Shown here piece by piece: positions 24,653 to 33,149 of a stretch of 64,000 bases of DNA. Source of the stretch: Lichenicola sp964247735 (GTDB lineage Bacteria > Pseudomonadota > Alphaproteobacteria > Acetobacterales > Acetobacteraceae); NCBI GenBank assembly GCA_964247735.1, contig CAXTVS010000001.1, forward strand, positions 1 to 64,000, in the 5' to 3' direction. Below the pieces are notes generated by a model. The model made no database searches and was not told where the DNA came from. It saw nothing but the letters and a program-made list of their open reading frames with translations. Position 1 is the stretch's first letter. The number at the start of each line of letters is the position of its first letter. A program made the position numbers and the translations under genes.

Positions 24653-26125
24653 TCACGTCCCATCATGATGCTCCGGTTGCTGCTGGCCGCGTTCCGAAAC
24701 GCGCCTCCTCATGAAAGACGCGGCCTCCAGGCCAAGGGGATGGCGAGTGAGAACGAGCCCCGCGATCCAGCCCGCGCCACCTGCGGCGATCGCCAGCGTC
24801 AGCGCAGGCAGCGGTGCGTCCGGCATGATCGGCAGCGCGAAGGCTCCGGATGCCGCTCCGGCGGTACAGCCGGCGACGATGGCGCTCGGCCATAGCGAGG
24901 CAAGCAAGGCTGCTGCCGAGGTGGCACAAATCCGGTTCACCATGACCTGGGACGGCAGATACTCGATCACGGCGCTGGCGATCGTTCCAAGCGCCGCCTG
25001 CACCAGCGTGCCGTGGGCGGCCGCGAACAGCACCAGAAGCTGCGCCGGGGTGACCGCAAGCTGTAGGATCATGCGCGTGCGCATGGCGCCGGCAGCCTGA
25101 TAGACGACGGCGTGCACAGCGGTCATCGACGTGATCATCGCTGCGAACACGACAACGCTGGCTGGTGCGATTGCCATGGCCCACTGCGGGCCGAACAGCA
25201 GGCGGATCGCAGGTCCCGTGACCACCGAGAGCCCGGCAAAAGCGGGCCATGTGAGCCCGGTCAGCAGGCACAGCGCTTGCGGCAGGGCCGCATCCAGCGG
25301 CTCGCCCGCCCGGCGCTTCTGCGCGAACAGCGAGAGGACGACCGGCAGGATCGCACTCGTCATGCTCTGGTTGACGAAGGCGACAAGGCTTGCGCCCTTG
25401 CTGAACTGGCCGAGCGCCGCGAGCCCGGCGAAGCGGCCGATGAACAGGTCGGCTCCGTTCGGCGTGATCGTATCGCACAGGTTGCCAACCGTGGAGTAGA
25501 CGCCGAGGCCGGCAATCGGGCGCCACGCCTCGAGTGAAGGCCAGTAGCCGAACTGGCGCGGGCGCAGGCGGATGCTGCCAAGCAGGATGACCGAGGAGTT
25601 GGCGACGCTGCCCCAGGCCATGCTCATGGCCCCGTCGCCAGCCCAGGCCAGTGCGACAGTGACCATGGTCTGCGTTGCCGCACCGGCAAGGGAGAGTTTG
25701 TAGAGCGCGCCGTAGCGCATCTCGCGCCGCAGCCAAGTCAGCACCAGCGCGTTAAACGGGATCAGCAGAAGGGTGAGACCGGAGATCAGCATCACCTTGG
25801 TGACGTCGGGATCATGGTAGGCGTGCCCGGCGATGACGCTCGCGACGATCACGGCAGCGAAGACCGAGCCGCTGGTGACCGCGCTCACGCCGAGGGCGGA
25901 GCGCCATTTCTGGTCGGTGAGGTCGGGCTCCTGAATGACATAGGTCGCGACGCCGAAGTCGCGAAGGGTTCCGATCATCACGGTGAGGGCGAAGCCGACG
26001 GTGAAGAGGCCGGTCTCGTGCGGGGTGAGCAGGCGGGACAGGACAACGTTGGAGACGACGTAGATGAGGGTCGTGGTATATCGTTCAAGAAATGAGAGCA
26101 GGAGGGCGGAGTGCAGGGGCTTCAT
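24653..26125 (-). CDS. Wzx-like oligosaccharide flippase (MOP/PST family)
   Basis: A 490-residue polytopic protein with about 12-14 hydrophobic helices, matching lipopolysaccharide/exopolysaccharide translocases. The N-terminus has the family pattern RYTTTLIYVVSNVVLSRLLT followed by PHETGLFTVGFALTVMIG; the middle carries GLGVYSTVGNLCDTITPNGADLFIGRF. It should flip undecaprenyl-linked repeat units to the periplasm. It begins 373 bases after the acyltransferase gene and ends 179 bases before the GT2 start, all leftward. A candidate sigma-54 site lies 107 bases upstream. Confidence 0.85.
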   Translation of the reverse strand: MKPLHSALLLSFLERYTTTLIYVVSNVVLSRLLTPHETGLFTVGFALTVMIGTLRDFGVATYVIQEPDLTDQKWRSALGVSAVTSGSVFAAVIVASVIAGHAYHDPDVTKVMLISGLTLLLIPFNALVLTWLRREMRYGALYKLSLAGAATQTMVTVALAWAGDGAMSMAWGSVANSSVILLGSIRLRPRQFGYWPSLEAWRPIAGLGVYSTVGNLCDTITPNGADLFIGRFAGLAALGQFSKGASLVAFVNQSMTSAILPVVLSLFAQKRRAGEPLDAALPQALCLLTGLTWPAFAGLSVVTGPAIRLLFGPQWAMAIAPASVVVFAAMITSMTAVHAVVYQAAGAMRTRMILQLAVTPAQLLVLFAAAHGTLVQAALGTIASAVIEYLPSQVMVNRICATSAAALLASLWPSAIVAGCTAGAASGAFALPIMPDAPLPALTLAIAAGGAGWIAGLVLTRHPLGLEAASFMRRRVSERGQQQPEHHDGT

Positions 26126-26498
26126 GAGGACGGTCTAGAGGATGTCGATAAAACGAGACATGCGGCGCCTCCGGATCCGTTCTTCTGCGAAACCCGCCTG
26201 TTCCGTTTCCCGCTTTCATGTCTGCCTATACCGCAACAGCATGTCCAACCGAAAGATGGCCTTGAACCGTCTCGTCTCGATCGTGCCGAGCTTTTATACC
26301 GGACATCAGCCGATGCCGTTGCGGCGCAACGTCTGACGCCCGGAGCGCATGCCGAGACGGCGGTGCCCGAGGGTCTCTCCGGTTCGAACGCAGTGCGCGC
26401 GAGGCAGCCCGGCACGAAGGTGGCGATCGGGTTTGCCGGCAGCAACACCCCCGCCTTCTGGTACGCCTGCGGCTCCGCTCCCGCCGGTGACGCTGTTG
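26126..26498. other. Spacer upstream of the flippase gene
   Basis: 373 bases between the acyltransferase stop and the flippase start, both leftward. Open frames in it are short, lack ribosome-binding sites and show no family pattern. The part nearest the flippase (about 26130-26310) is clearly less GC-rich than its surroundings, consistent with a promoter region and with the block being acquired. Confidence 0.4.
26232..26247 (-). promoter_or_regulatory. Weak candidate sigma-54 promoter for the flippase operon
   Basis: The minus strand reads TGGACATGCTGTTGCG, with the invariant GG and GC at the correct ten-base spacing of a -24/-12 promoter, 107 bases upstream of the flippase start. The -24 box departs from the consensus at three positions, and no TGT-N11-ACA element is found at the distance seen in the two stronger promoters. 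Confidence 0.2.
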
Positions 26499-27584
26499 TC
26501 ATGCCGTGCGGTGTCGCTCGCGGAGTCGTGGGTGGGCAGTCGGCAGCAGCCGCCGCGTGAGGGCGATCAGCGGCATCTCGACAGCACGCGACACCGCAAG
26601 GCCGACCAGCATCGCGCCGGTGACGAACAGCGCGAACTCGCTCCAGATCGGCAGCGCCGTTTCCAGCCGGCACAGCACGAGCAGCTGCCAGATGGCGCCA
26701 ATGCTCAGCAGGTGCGTGATGTAGAGCGAGTAGGACGCCCTGCCCAGCCAAAGCAGCGCCTGCGGCGCGTGCAGCCGATGCCGTTGTTCCAGCTCCACAA
26801 CGCCGAGCACTGAAAGCATCGAGGCCAGGCCATAGGCGAGATGCGTGGTGCTTGCCGACCCTGTCACCCGGTGCAGATCCTCGGCGGCGCCTAGGGTGAA
26901 GAACATGGCCACGCCGAACAGCAGCAGGATCAACGGACAAGGAACGTGGAGGCGGCGCACGAGGCCGGCAGCGAGCATGCCCAGGAAGAACTCGGCGTCG
27001 AACGTGCCCATGATCGAACCGGGGTGAAGCGTGAGAATGTTGCAGGCGATCAGCAGGAGCCAGATGCCGAACACCATGGATCCAAGACGCCGGTTGACGA
27101 TCAGGATCGCGAAGACGGCGTAGAAGACGACCTCATGCTGGAGCGTCCAGGCGACCGGTACTGGCAGCGGAAGCGGCAAAGGCAGCAGCAGGATTGCGTT
27201 GGCCAGCACGGTTGGCGACGGCAGCGGGTGGTGGACCGTCATCAGCGCCAGCGAGACTGCCAGCACCGCCCAGTACAGCGGCAGCACGCGGGTGACGCGT
27301 TGCGCGACGTAGTGGCCGAGCCGTTCCGGCCGGCCGACATCGTTCCAGTGAACGTGCAGGATGATGAAGCCGCTCAGCACGAAGAAGAAGTCGACTCCGC
27401 TATGGCCGAAGCTGAACGTCGCCTGATGCCGAAACGGTCCGAACGCCTTGAGCAGGTGCCCGCGCGCGTGCATCGCAACCACGAGCAGAGCCGCGATTCC
27501 CCGTCCGGCCTCGATCCCGGTCAGCCGGGGCGGCTGCATGCGACTCGCTGTGGCAGACGGGCGATCGGACAGCAGCACCGTCAC
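26499..27584 (-). CDS. Acyltransferase 3 family membrane protein
   Basis: A 361-residue OafA/NodX-type membrane O-acyltransferase with about ten hydrophobic helices. Family marks: GIEAGRGIAALLVVAMHARGH with the conserved Arg/Ala and the His of helix 1, then FSFGHSGVDFFFVLSGFII, and RVTRVLPLYW. These enzymes acetylate or succinylate extracellular polysaccharides or lipids using cytoplasmic acyl-CoA. The start is the GTG at 27584, overlapping the preceding glycosyltransferase stop as GTGA. It is the last gene of the leftward prsK-prsR-prsT operon. Confidence 0.87.
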   Translation of the reverse strand: MTVLLSDRPSATASRMQPPRLTGIEAGRGIAALLVVAMHARGHLLKAFGPFRHQATFSFGHSGVDFFFVLSGFIILHVHWNDVGRPERLGHYVAQRVTRVLPLYWAVLAVSLALMTVHHPLPSPTVLANAILLLPLPLPLPVPVAWTLQHEVVFYAVFAILIVNRRLGSMVFGIWLLLIACNILTLHPGSIMGTFDAEFFLGMLAAGLVRRLHVPCPLILLLFGVAMFFTLGAAEDLHRVTGSASTTHLAYGLASMLSVLGVVELEQRHRLHAPQALLWLGRASYSLYITHLLSIGAIWQLLVLCRLETALPIWSEFALFVTGAMLVGLAVSRAVEMPLIALTRRLLPTAHPRLRERHRTA

Positions 27585-28867
27585 GCTTCCGCCTCGACCG
27601 TCCGGTCGCCCTGCTGCCGCCCGTCGTGGCGCAGTGCCGCCTGGCGGAACGCCCGCATCTGTCCGGCGCTGACCGCCTCCCAACCAAACTCCCCTGCATA
27701 AGCCCGCACCGCCGCCCGATCCGGCCCGTCCGCGAGCAGGCGGCCGATCGCCGCCGCCAGCCCGTCCGGCGTGTTCGCTTCCGCAATCAGCCCGGCCGCG
27801 GCGGAACGCACCACCTCCCCGTTGCCCGGGATCGGGCTCGCCACCACCGGGGTGCCGCACGCCATCGCTTCCAGCAGCACGTTGGCCCATCCTTCCCGGC
27901 TCGACGCCAGCACCAGCAGGTCGGCCGCGCCGTAGATCGCCGGCAGCGCCGTCGGCGGCTGCAGCCCGAGGAACCGCACCCGGCTCGCGACGCCGAGCCG
28001 CACCGCAAGCGCCCGCAGCTCCGCCTCCAGCGGACCCTCGCCGACCACCAGCAGCTGCACCGTGTCCGGCAGCAGGGTCAGGGCGGCGATCACCCGGTCA
28101 TGCCCCTTCCGCTCGATCAGGTGCCCGACCGACAGCAGCACCGGCTCCGCCGCACCGAGCCCGAGCACCGCACGAGCCTGCGCGCGATCAACCGGTGGCC
28201 GGAACAGCGCCAGGTCGACCCCGTTGCGCAGCACGTGCACCCGTGCCGGATCCGCACCCAGCGACACCAGCCGCTCGCCCAGCGCCGCGCTGACCGCGAT
28301 CAGCGCGTCCGCCGCCCGGAGCGTGCGCCGGATCATCAGCCGCGGCAGGCGGTAGTCCGGCAGCTGCGTCACGTCCGACCCGCGCGCGGTGATCACCAGC
28401 GGCCGACCGAGCGCCCGCGCCAGGGCAACCGCCGCCACCCCGTCGGGATACACGTAGTGCGCGTCCACCAGGTGGAAGCCGGCCCGTTGCGCGGGAGCCA
28501 GCCCGCGCAGCCAGCCCAGCGCGCTCGCCGCGAGCAGCGCGGGTGCTGCCGTCATGCCGACGCGCGGGATGGCGGCATACCGCGGATGATGCACCACCAG
28601 CCCATGACGCTGCTCGACCGGCGCGATCAGCGCCGACCGGGTCCGCCCGGGACGCTCCGGCACCCAGTCCGGACACCAGGGCACCGGCGCCAGCACCGTG
28701 CTGCGGGCTGCACCCGTGCCCACCAGCTGGCGCAGGCGGGTCTCGACGAACACGCCGTGATGCGGCCGCGACGCGTTGGGATACAGCGTGCTGAAGGTCA
28801 GCAGGTGCGGCCGGCATTCCGGCGTGTCCGGGAGGGTCGGGGACTCCAGGACGGGCGCCCGGTCCAT
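27581..28867 (-). CDS. Glycosyltransferase family 4 (GT-B)
   Basis: A 428-residue GT4 enzyme. N-terminal acceptor domain: LLTFSTLYPNASRPHHGVFVE, then VVHHPRYAAIPRVG and DAHYVYPDGVAAVALA. The donor domain begins VLLSVGHLIERKGHDRVIAAL, continues VVGEGPLEAELRALA and ends with the EX7E motif region SREGWANVLLEAMACGTPVVA. This pattern is common for glycosyltransferases in exosortase A exopolysaccharide loci. It starts two bases after the prsT stop and overlaps the acyltransferase gene, so it is part of the regulator-containing operon. Confidence 0.88.
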   Translation of the reverse strand: MDRAPVLESPTLPDTPECRPHLLTFSTLYPNASRPHHGVFVETRLRQLVGTGAARSTVLAPVPWCPDWVPERPGRTRSALIAPVEQRHGLVVHHPRYAAIPRVGMTAAPALLAASALGWLRGLAPAQRAGFHLVDAHYVYPDGVAAVALARALGRPLVITARGSDVTQLPDYRLPRLMIRRTLRAADALIAVSAALGERLVSLGADPARVHVLRNGVDLALFRPPVDRAQARAVLGLGAAEPVLLSVGHLIERKGHDRVIAALTLLPDTVQLLVVGEGPLEAELRALAVRLGVASRVRFLGLQPPTALPAIYGAADLLVLASSREGWANVLLEAMACGTPVVASPIPGNGEVVRSAAAGLIAEANTPDGLAAAIGRLLADGPDRAAVRAYAGEFGWEAVSAGQMRAFRQAALRHDGRQQGDRTVEAEA

Positions 28868-28869
28868 GG

Positions 28870-31692
28870 TCAGGACTTCTGCAGCGACTGCATCAGGCGC
28901 TGCGCCTGGGCGCGCTCGTCGAACGGCGTCGCCGTATCGAGCACCGGCCGAAGCACCGCCCGGGCGGCATCGGGCTTGCCGTCCTGCTTCAGCGCCTCGG
29001 CCAGGTGGAACTGCACCGACGGGTCATGCGGCAGCCCGTTGCTGGCCTCGCGCAGCAGCGCCAGCGCGTCGGCGCCACGGTTGCCGACGGCGAGCAGCAC
29101 GGCACCCAGGGTGTCGGCCACCTGCGGCGTCGGCGCGAGCCGGTAGGCCTTCGCCGCGTGCGCCTGGGCATCGGCGAGGTCGCCGTCCCGCTGCTCGACC
29201 CAGGCCAGGTTGTTGAGGGCGACCGCGTCGTCCGGCCGCAGCCTGAGCGCCGCCTGGAGGTTACCGCGCGCAGGACCGAACGCGCCGGTGGCGATCTCGG
29301 TCTGCGCCAGCGCGACCAGAACCCCCGGACGGTTCGGATGGCTGTTCTGCCAGGTCTGCAACAGGGCCGTGGCGCCGGCCGTGTTGCCGCTCCGGGCCAG
29401 GGCCCCGGCCTGGCGAAGCAGCAGCGTGTCCGCCAGCCCTGGATCGGCGTCCTGCGGCAGCCCGTCCCGGCTTGCCGCGAACGCCTGTGCCGCCTCGTTG
29501 AAGCGTCCGGCCCCGAGCAGCAGGTCGCCCTTCAGCAGCCGCGCCCCCGGGTCCGCGGCATGCGCCGCGAAACCGTCGGCGCGGGCGAGCCCGCTGTCCA
29601 GGCCGTTCCGCGCCGCCGCCAGCGTCACCGCGTCGCCCTGCAGCCCGAGATCGTCCGGATGCGCTGCCAGCCCCTCGTCGAGGATGGGTGCTGCCGCATC
29701 GTATCGCTTGTCCGCGAGCAGCGTCCCGACCACCCGCCGGCGCAGCACCACGTCCCCCGGCGCCTTGGCCAGCAGGCTGCGCCAATCGGCGAGCGCCGCG
29801 TCCTGGCGTCCGAGCGCGCGCTCGGACGCGGCCCGCAGCACGAGGTGCTGGATCGATCCCGCCGGCATCGCGTCGGCCACCGTCAGCGCCTTCGCCGCCT
29901 GGCCGGTGCGCAGGTAGAGCTCGGTCAGCACGGTGGCGGCATAGGCATCGCCCGGTGCTGCCGCATGCGCCGCTTCCAGCGCCGGCAGCGCGTCGGCGAG
30001 CGCATGCCGCGCCGTCGACAGCCCGACCAGGGCGGCGAGCAGCTCCTTGTCGGTTGGCCGGCTGTTGATCGCCTGGCGCAGCAGCGCGTTGGCGCCGGCT
30101 CCGTCGCCCTGCAGCTGCATCACCTGCGTCAGGGCGATGAGTGCCTTCACCGAGCCCGGATCGCGCGCATGCGCCTGGTCGAAGGCGGCACGTGCCCCGG
30201 CCAGGTCGAACTCCGCCAGCCTGATCTGGCCGCCGAGCAGGTCGCTCCGTTCCGCCTCGCCCGGCATCTGCCGCAGCCGCTCCAGGGCGGCGGCGGCACG
30301 ATCCGGCTGCCCGGCCCGCAGCAGGGTCAGCACCAGTGCCGCCGCGGTGTCCCCCTGCGCCGGCACCGCGGCTGCGCCCGCGCGTGCCGGCGACGCGTCC
30401 AGCGCGTTCTGCAGCGCCTCGGCGGCAAGCCCGTTGTCGCCTTCACGGGCCGCCACGTCCGCCAGCCGGACCAGGGCGCGCGGATCATCCGGCTTGATGG
30501 CCTGCCGCAGGGTGGAGTCCGCCGCCCCGCCCTGGCCGCTCATCGCATAGCTCTGGCTCAGCAGGGACAGGATCTCCGGATCGGTTCGTCCCGGAACGTT
30601 CCAGGCCGTCAGCAGGGTGACCGCCTGCGCGGGCTGCCGCTGCATCAGGTAGAGCCTGGCCAGAAGCGCCGCGCCGGCGCGGTCGTCCGGGTTGTGCAGG
30701 TTGAACCGTTCCGCCGCGTCGAGCGCGCCTTCGGGCTTGCCGACGTTGGCGTCGACGATCGCCAGCAGCACGTCGCCGCGCTTGAAGCGGTCCAGCGCCG
30801 GCCCGAGCTGCGCCAGCGCCTCGTCCGCCTCCCGCCAGTGCCCGGCGTGGATGTCGAGCAGCACGGTGAGGTAGTTGGCGAGCGGGTTGCGCGGCGACGC
30901 CTTCAGCACCGGCGCCACGTCCGCCTTCGCGGCGGCATCGTTGCCCGCGGCCAGGAACAGCTGCGCCCGCGCCAGCCGTGCCGACAGCAGCTCGGGCTGG
31001 CCCAGCAGGGGATCGGACAGCACCGTCCCGTAGGCCGCGATCGCGCCGGCACGGTCGCCGCGCCGCGCCAGGAGCTGTCCGTGCAGCGCCAAGGCTGCCC
31101 CCGAATGCGGATCGATCGACAGCGCCCGGTCCACCAGCCGTTCGGCCCCGCCCGGATCGTCGGACGCCGCGGCCACGCGTGCGCCGTTCAGCGCGGCGTC
31201 GACGGAATGCGGTGCCGCCTGCTGTGCCGCATCCGCCTCGTTCCGCGCCAGGACAGGCTGCTTCGCCGCCAGTTCGGCCAGGGCACGCGCCATGTGCAGC
31301 CCGGCTGCCTGTTCGGGATCCAGCCCGTCGGCGTTGAACGCGCGCAGCACCTCGTCGCCGCGATCCTGCGCCACCAGCGCCTGCGCCAGCAGCGGGCGCA
31401 CCGCATGCTCGTCCGCCCCGTGCGCCAGCGCCTCCCGCAGCTCGTGCTCGGCCGCGACCGCATCGCCCAGGCGCAGCTGCAGCTGCGCCAGGCGCAGGTG
31501 GGCGTCGGCGCGCTCCGGATGGTGGCGCAGGAGGTTGCGCAGCACGAGCTCCGCGCCGTGCAGGTCGTGGCGCTGCGTCAGCAGGCGCACCTGCGCCATC
31601 GGGTCGCCTCGGTGCAGGGCGATCCAGCCGACCGATCCGGCGCCGGCGATGACCAGCGCTGCCGAGGCCGTCAGGAGGAGGGAAGGTCGCAT
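28870..31692 (-). CDS. prsT: PEP-CTERM system TPR-repeat lipoprotein/anchored protein PrsT
   Basis: A 940-residue protein with an N-terminal hydrophobic segment (PSLLLTASAALVIAGAG, residues 3-19) that acts as a signal anchor; there is no lipobox Cys, unlike some family members. The rest is a long array of tetratricopeptide repeats, for example ERADAHLRLAQLQLRLGDAVA and DPGSVKALIALTQVMQLQGD. Length and context match PrsT (TIGR02917), consistently encoded with exosortase A, PrsK and PrsR. It is expected to be a periplasmic scaffold in polysaccharide export, perhaps the counterpart of AlgK/PelB-like TPR proteins. The ATG at 31692 lies 22 bases inside the prsR 3' end; the long frame upstream of it is only a prsR shadow. 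Confidence 0.9.
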   Translation of the reverse strand: MRPSLLLTASAALVIAGAGSVGWIALHRGDPMAQVRLLTQRHDLHGAELVLRNLLRHHPERADAHLRLAQLQLRLGDAVAAEHELREALAHGADEHAVRPLLAQALVAQDRGDEVLRAFNADGLDPEQAAGLHMARALAELAAKQPVLARNEADAAQQAAPHSVDAALNGARVAAASDDPGGAERLVDRALSIDPHSGAALALHGQLLARRGDRAGAIAAYGTVLSDPLLGQPELLSARLARAQLFLAAGNDAAAKADVAPVLKASPRNPLANYLTVLLDIHAGHWREADEALAQLGPALDRFKRGDVLLAIVDANVGKPEGALDAAERFNLHNPDDRAGAALLARLYLMQRQPAQAVTLLTAWNVPGRTDPEILSLLSQSYAMSGQGGAADSTLRQAIKPDDPRALVRLADVAAREGDNGLAAEALQNALDASPARAGAAAVPAQGDTAAALVLTLLRAGQPDRAAAALERLRQMPGEAERSDLLGGQIRLAEFDLAGARAAFDQAHARDPGSVKALIALTQVMQLQGDGAGANALLRQAINSRPTDKELLAALVGLSTARHALADALPALEAAHAAAPGDAYAATVLTELYLRTGQAAKALTVADAMPAGSIQHLVLRAASERALGRQDAALADWRSLLAKAPGDVVLRRRVVGTLLADKRYDAAAPILDEGLAAHPDDLGLQGDAVTLAAARNGLDSGLARADGFAAHAADPGARLLKGDLLLGAGRFNEAAQAFAASRDGLPQDADPGLADTLLLRQAGALARSGNTAGATALLQTWQNSHPNRPGVLVALAQTEIATGAFGPARGNLQAALRLRPDDAVALNNLAWVEQRDGDLADAQAHAAKAYRLAPTPQVADTLGAVLLAVGNRGADALALLREASNGLPHDPSVQFHLAEALKQDGKPDAARAVLRPVLDTATPFDERAQAQRLMQSLQKS

Positions 31693-33146
31693 CGGTTCGG
31701 ATCCGGTGAGGAGGACCTGGACGCGTCGTGCGGCTCCGCGACCGCGCGCGACAGCCCGTGCGTGTCCAGCAGGTCGTAGAGGGTCGGACGGCTGATGCCG
31801 AGCAGGCGCGCGGTCACCGACAGGTTGCCGTCGCCGCGGGCGAGCGCCCGCGTCAGGGCGACCCGCTCGGCCTGCAGACGCACCGTGCGCAGGTCGGGCC
31901 ACTGCTCGGGGTCCACCGGCGCCAGTTCCAGGTCCGTCGCGTCGACCAGCGGCCCGTCGGCCATCAGCACGCCGCGCTTTACCCGGTTCTCCAGCTCGCG
32001 CACGTTGCCGGGCCAGCCATGCGCCTCGATCGCGGCAGTGGCGCCGGTGCTGAAGCCGCGCAGGCTGCGGTTGAACTCGCCCTTGAACCGGCCGAGGAAG
32101 AAGCGTCCCAGCAGCAGCGCGTCGCCCGGCCGCTCGCGCAAGGGAGGGATGCGCACCGTGACCGGGTTCAGGCGGTAGAACAGGTCGGCGCGGAACCGCC
32201 CGGCTGCCACCAGCTCGTCGAGCCCCTGGTTGGTCGCGGACACCACCCGCACGTCCACCGGGATCGGGGTGCGGCCGCCGATCCGCTCGACCACCTGCTC
32301 CTGCAGGAAGCGAAGCAGCTTGACCTGCAGCGGCAGCGGCAGGTCGCCGATCTCGTCCAGGAACAGCGTGCCCTTCTGCGCGCTCTCGATCTTGCCGATG
32401 TTGCGCACCACCGCGCCGGTGAAGGCGCCGCGCTCGTGGCCGAACAGCTCGCTTTCCAGCAGCGCCTCGGGGATCGCGCCGCAGTTGATGGCGACGAAAG
32501 GTCCGCGTGCGCGGGGTCCCAGCTCGTGCAGCGCCAGTGCCAACGCCTCCTTGCCGGTGCCGCTTTCCCCGGCCAGCAGCACGGTGACGTGCGCCCCCGC
32601 CAGCCGCTCGACGTCGCGGCACACCTTGAGCATCCCGGGGTCCCGGGTGACGATGCGCCGCACCGCCCCCGGCTGCACCGCTTCCGACAGGCGGCGGTTC
32701 TCCGCCTCGAGGTCGGACAACCGCAGTGCCCGCGCCGTCACGCTGCGCAGCAGCTCGATCTCCTCCGACTTCTCGCAGAAGTCGTAGGCGCCGGCCGCGA
32801 TCGCGCGCAGCGCATGTTCGCGGTCGCCGTGGCTGGTCGCCACCACCACCTTCGTGTGTGGCGCCGTCGCCAGCACCGCGTCCAGGGTGGCGAAGCCCTC
32901 GCTGACCCCGTCCGGATCCGGCGGCAGCCCCAGGTCCATCAGCACCACCGGCGGCCGCTCCCGCGCCACGAGGGCGAGTGCTGCCGGACGCGACCCCGCG
33001 AACAGCAGCTGGAACTCCGGGAACGCCCAGCGGTACTGCCGGCACAGCCCCTCGTCGTCCTCCACGATCAGCAGCTTGGGCAGCGCCTGCTTAGGCAGCG
33101 CTTGCTTGGGCAGCATGGACACCGCCCGGTCGGTCCTGTCCGCCAT
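31671..33146 (-). CDS. prsR: PEP-CTERM-box sigma-54 response regulator PrsR
   Basis: A 491-residue NtrC-type activator. Receiver domain: residues 24-140, phospho-acceptor Asp71 in VVLMDLGLPP. AAA+ domain: Walker A GESGTGKE (193-200), the sigma-54-contacting loop GAFTGA (240-245), Walker B GTLFLDEIGDLPL and the arginine-finger region. A Fis-type helix-turn-helix closes the protein (LSVTARLLGISRPTLYDLLD). The intact GAFTGA predicts sigma-54 dependence. It follows prsK by three bases with a GAGG site. Known family role: partner of PrsK, activating PEP-CTERM genes with RpoN. The N-terminus contains a duplicated LPKQA from a 15-base tandem repeat. Likely targets in this window are the promoters at 46724 and 55728. 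Confidence 0.93.
   Translation of the reverse strand: MADRTDRAVSMLPKQALPKQALPKLLIVEDDEGLCRQYRWAFPEFQLLFAGSRPAALALVARERPPVVLMDLGLPPDPDGVSEGFATLDAVLATAPHTKVVVATSHGDREHALRAIAAGAYDFCEKSEEIELLRSVTARALRLSDLEAENRRLSEAVQPGAVRRIVTRDPGMLKVCRDVERLAGAHVTVLLAGESGTGKEALALALHELGPRARGPFVAINCGAIPEALLESELFGHERGAFTGAVVRNIGKIESAQKGTLFLDEIGDLPLPLQVKLLRFLQEQVVERIGGRTPIPVDVRVVSATNQGLDELVAAGRFRADLFYRLNPVTVRIPPLRERPGDALLLGRFFLGRFKGEFNRSLRGFSTGATAAIEAHGWPGNVRELENRVKRGVLMADGPLVDATDLELAPVDPEQWPDLRTVRLQAERVALTRALARGDGNLSVTARLLGISRPTLYDLLDTHGLSRAVAEPHDASRSSSPDPNRCDLPSS
33078..33114 (-). repeat. 15-base tandem repeat at the prsR 5' end
   Basis: Two and a half copies of a 15-base unit (GGGCAGCGCCTGCTT on the plus strand, second copy with two changes) encode LPKQA-LPKQA-LPK at PrsR residues 12-24, just before the first receiver strand. 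Because the unit is a multiple of three, copy-number change would add or remove five residues without a frameshift. Confidence 0.8.
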
Positions 33147-33149
33147 CGC

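Noticed and set aside
26142..26336. A 64-codon plus-strand ORF in the flippase upstream region
   Set aside because: The AGAGG next to its ATG is too close to serve as a ribosome-binding site, it opposes the surrounding transcription and shows no recognisable pattern.
26122..26940. A 272-codon minus-strand frame covering the spacer before the flippase
   Set aside because: Most of it is a shifted reading of the acyltransferase gene; the extension into the spacer has no family pattern and no start signal.
29005..31779. A 924-codon plus-strand frame opposite prsT
   Set aside because: Antisense shadow of the TPR repeats; its composition is Arg/Gln/Gly-rich and it has no ribosome-binding site.
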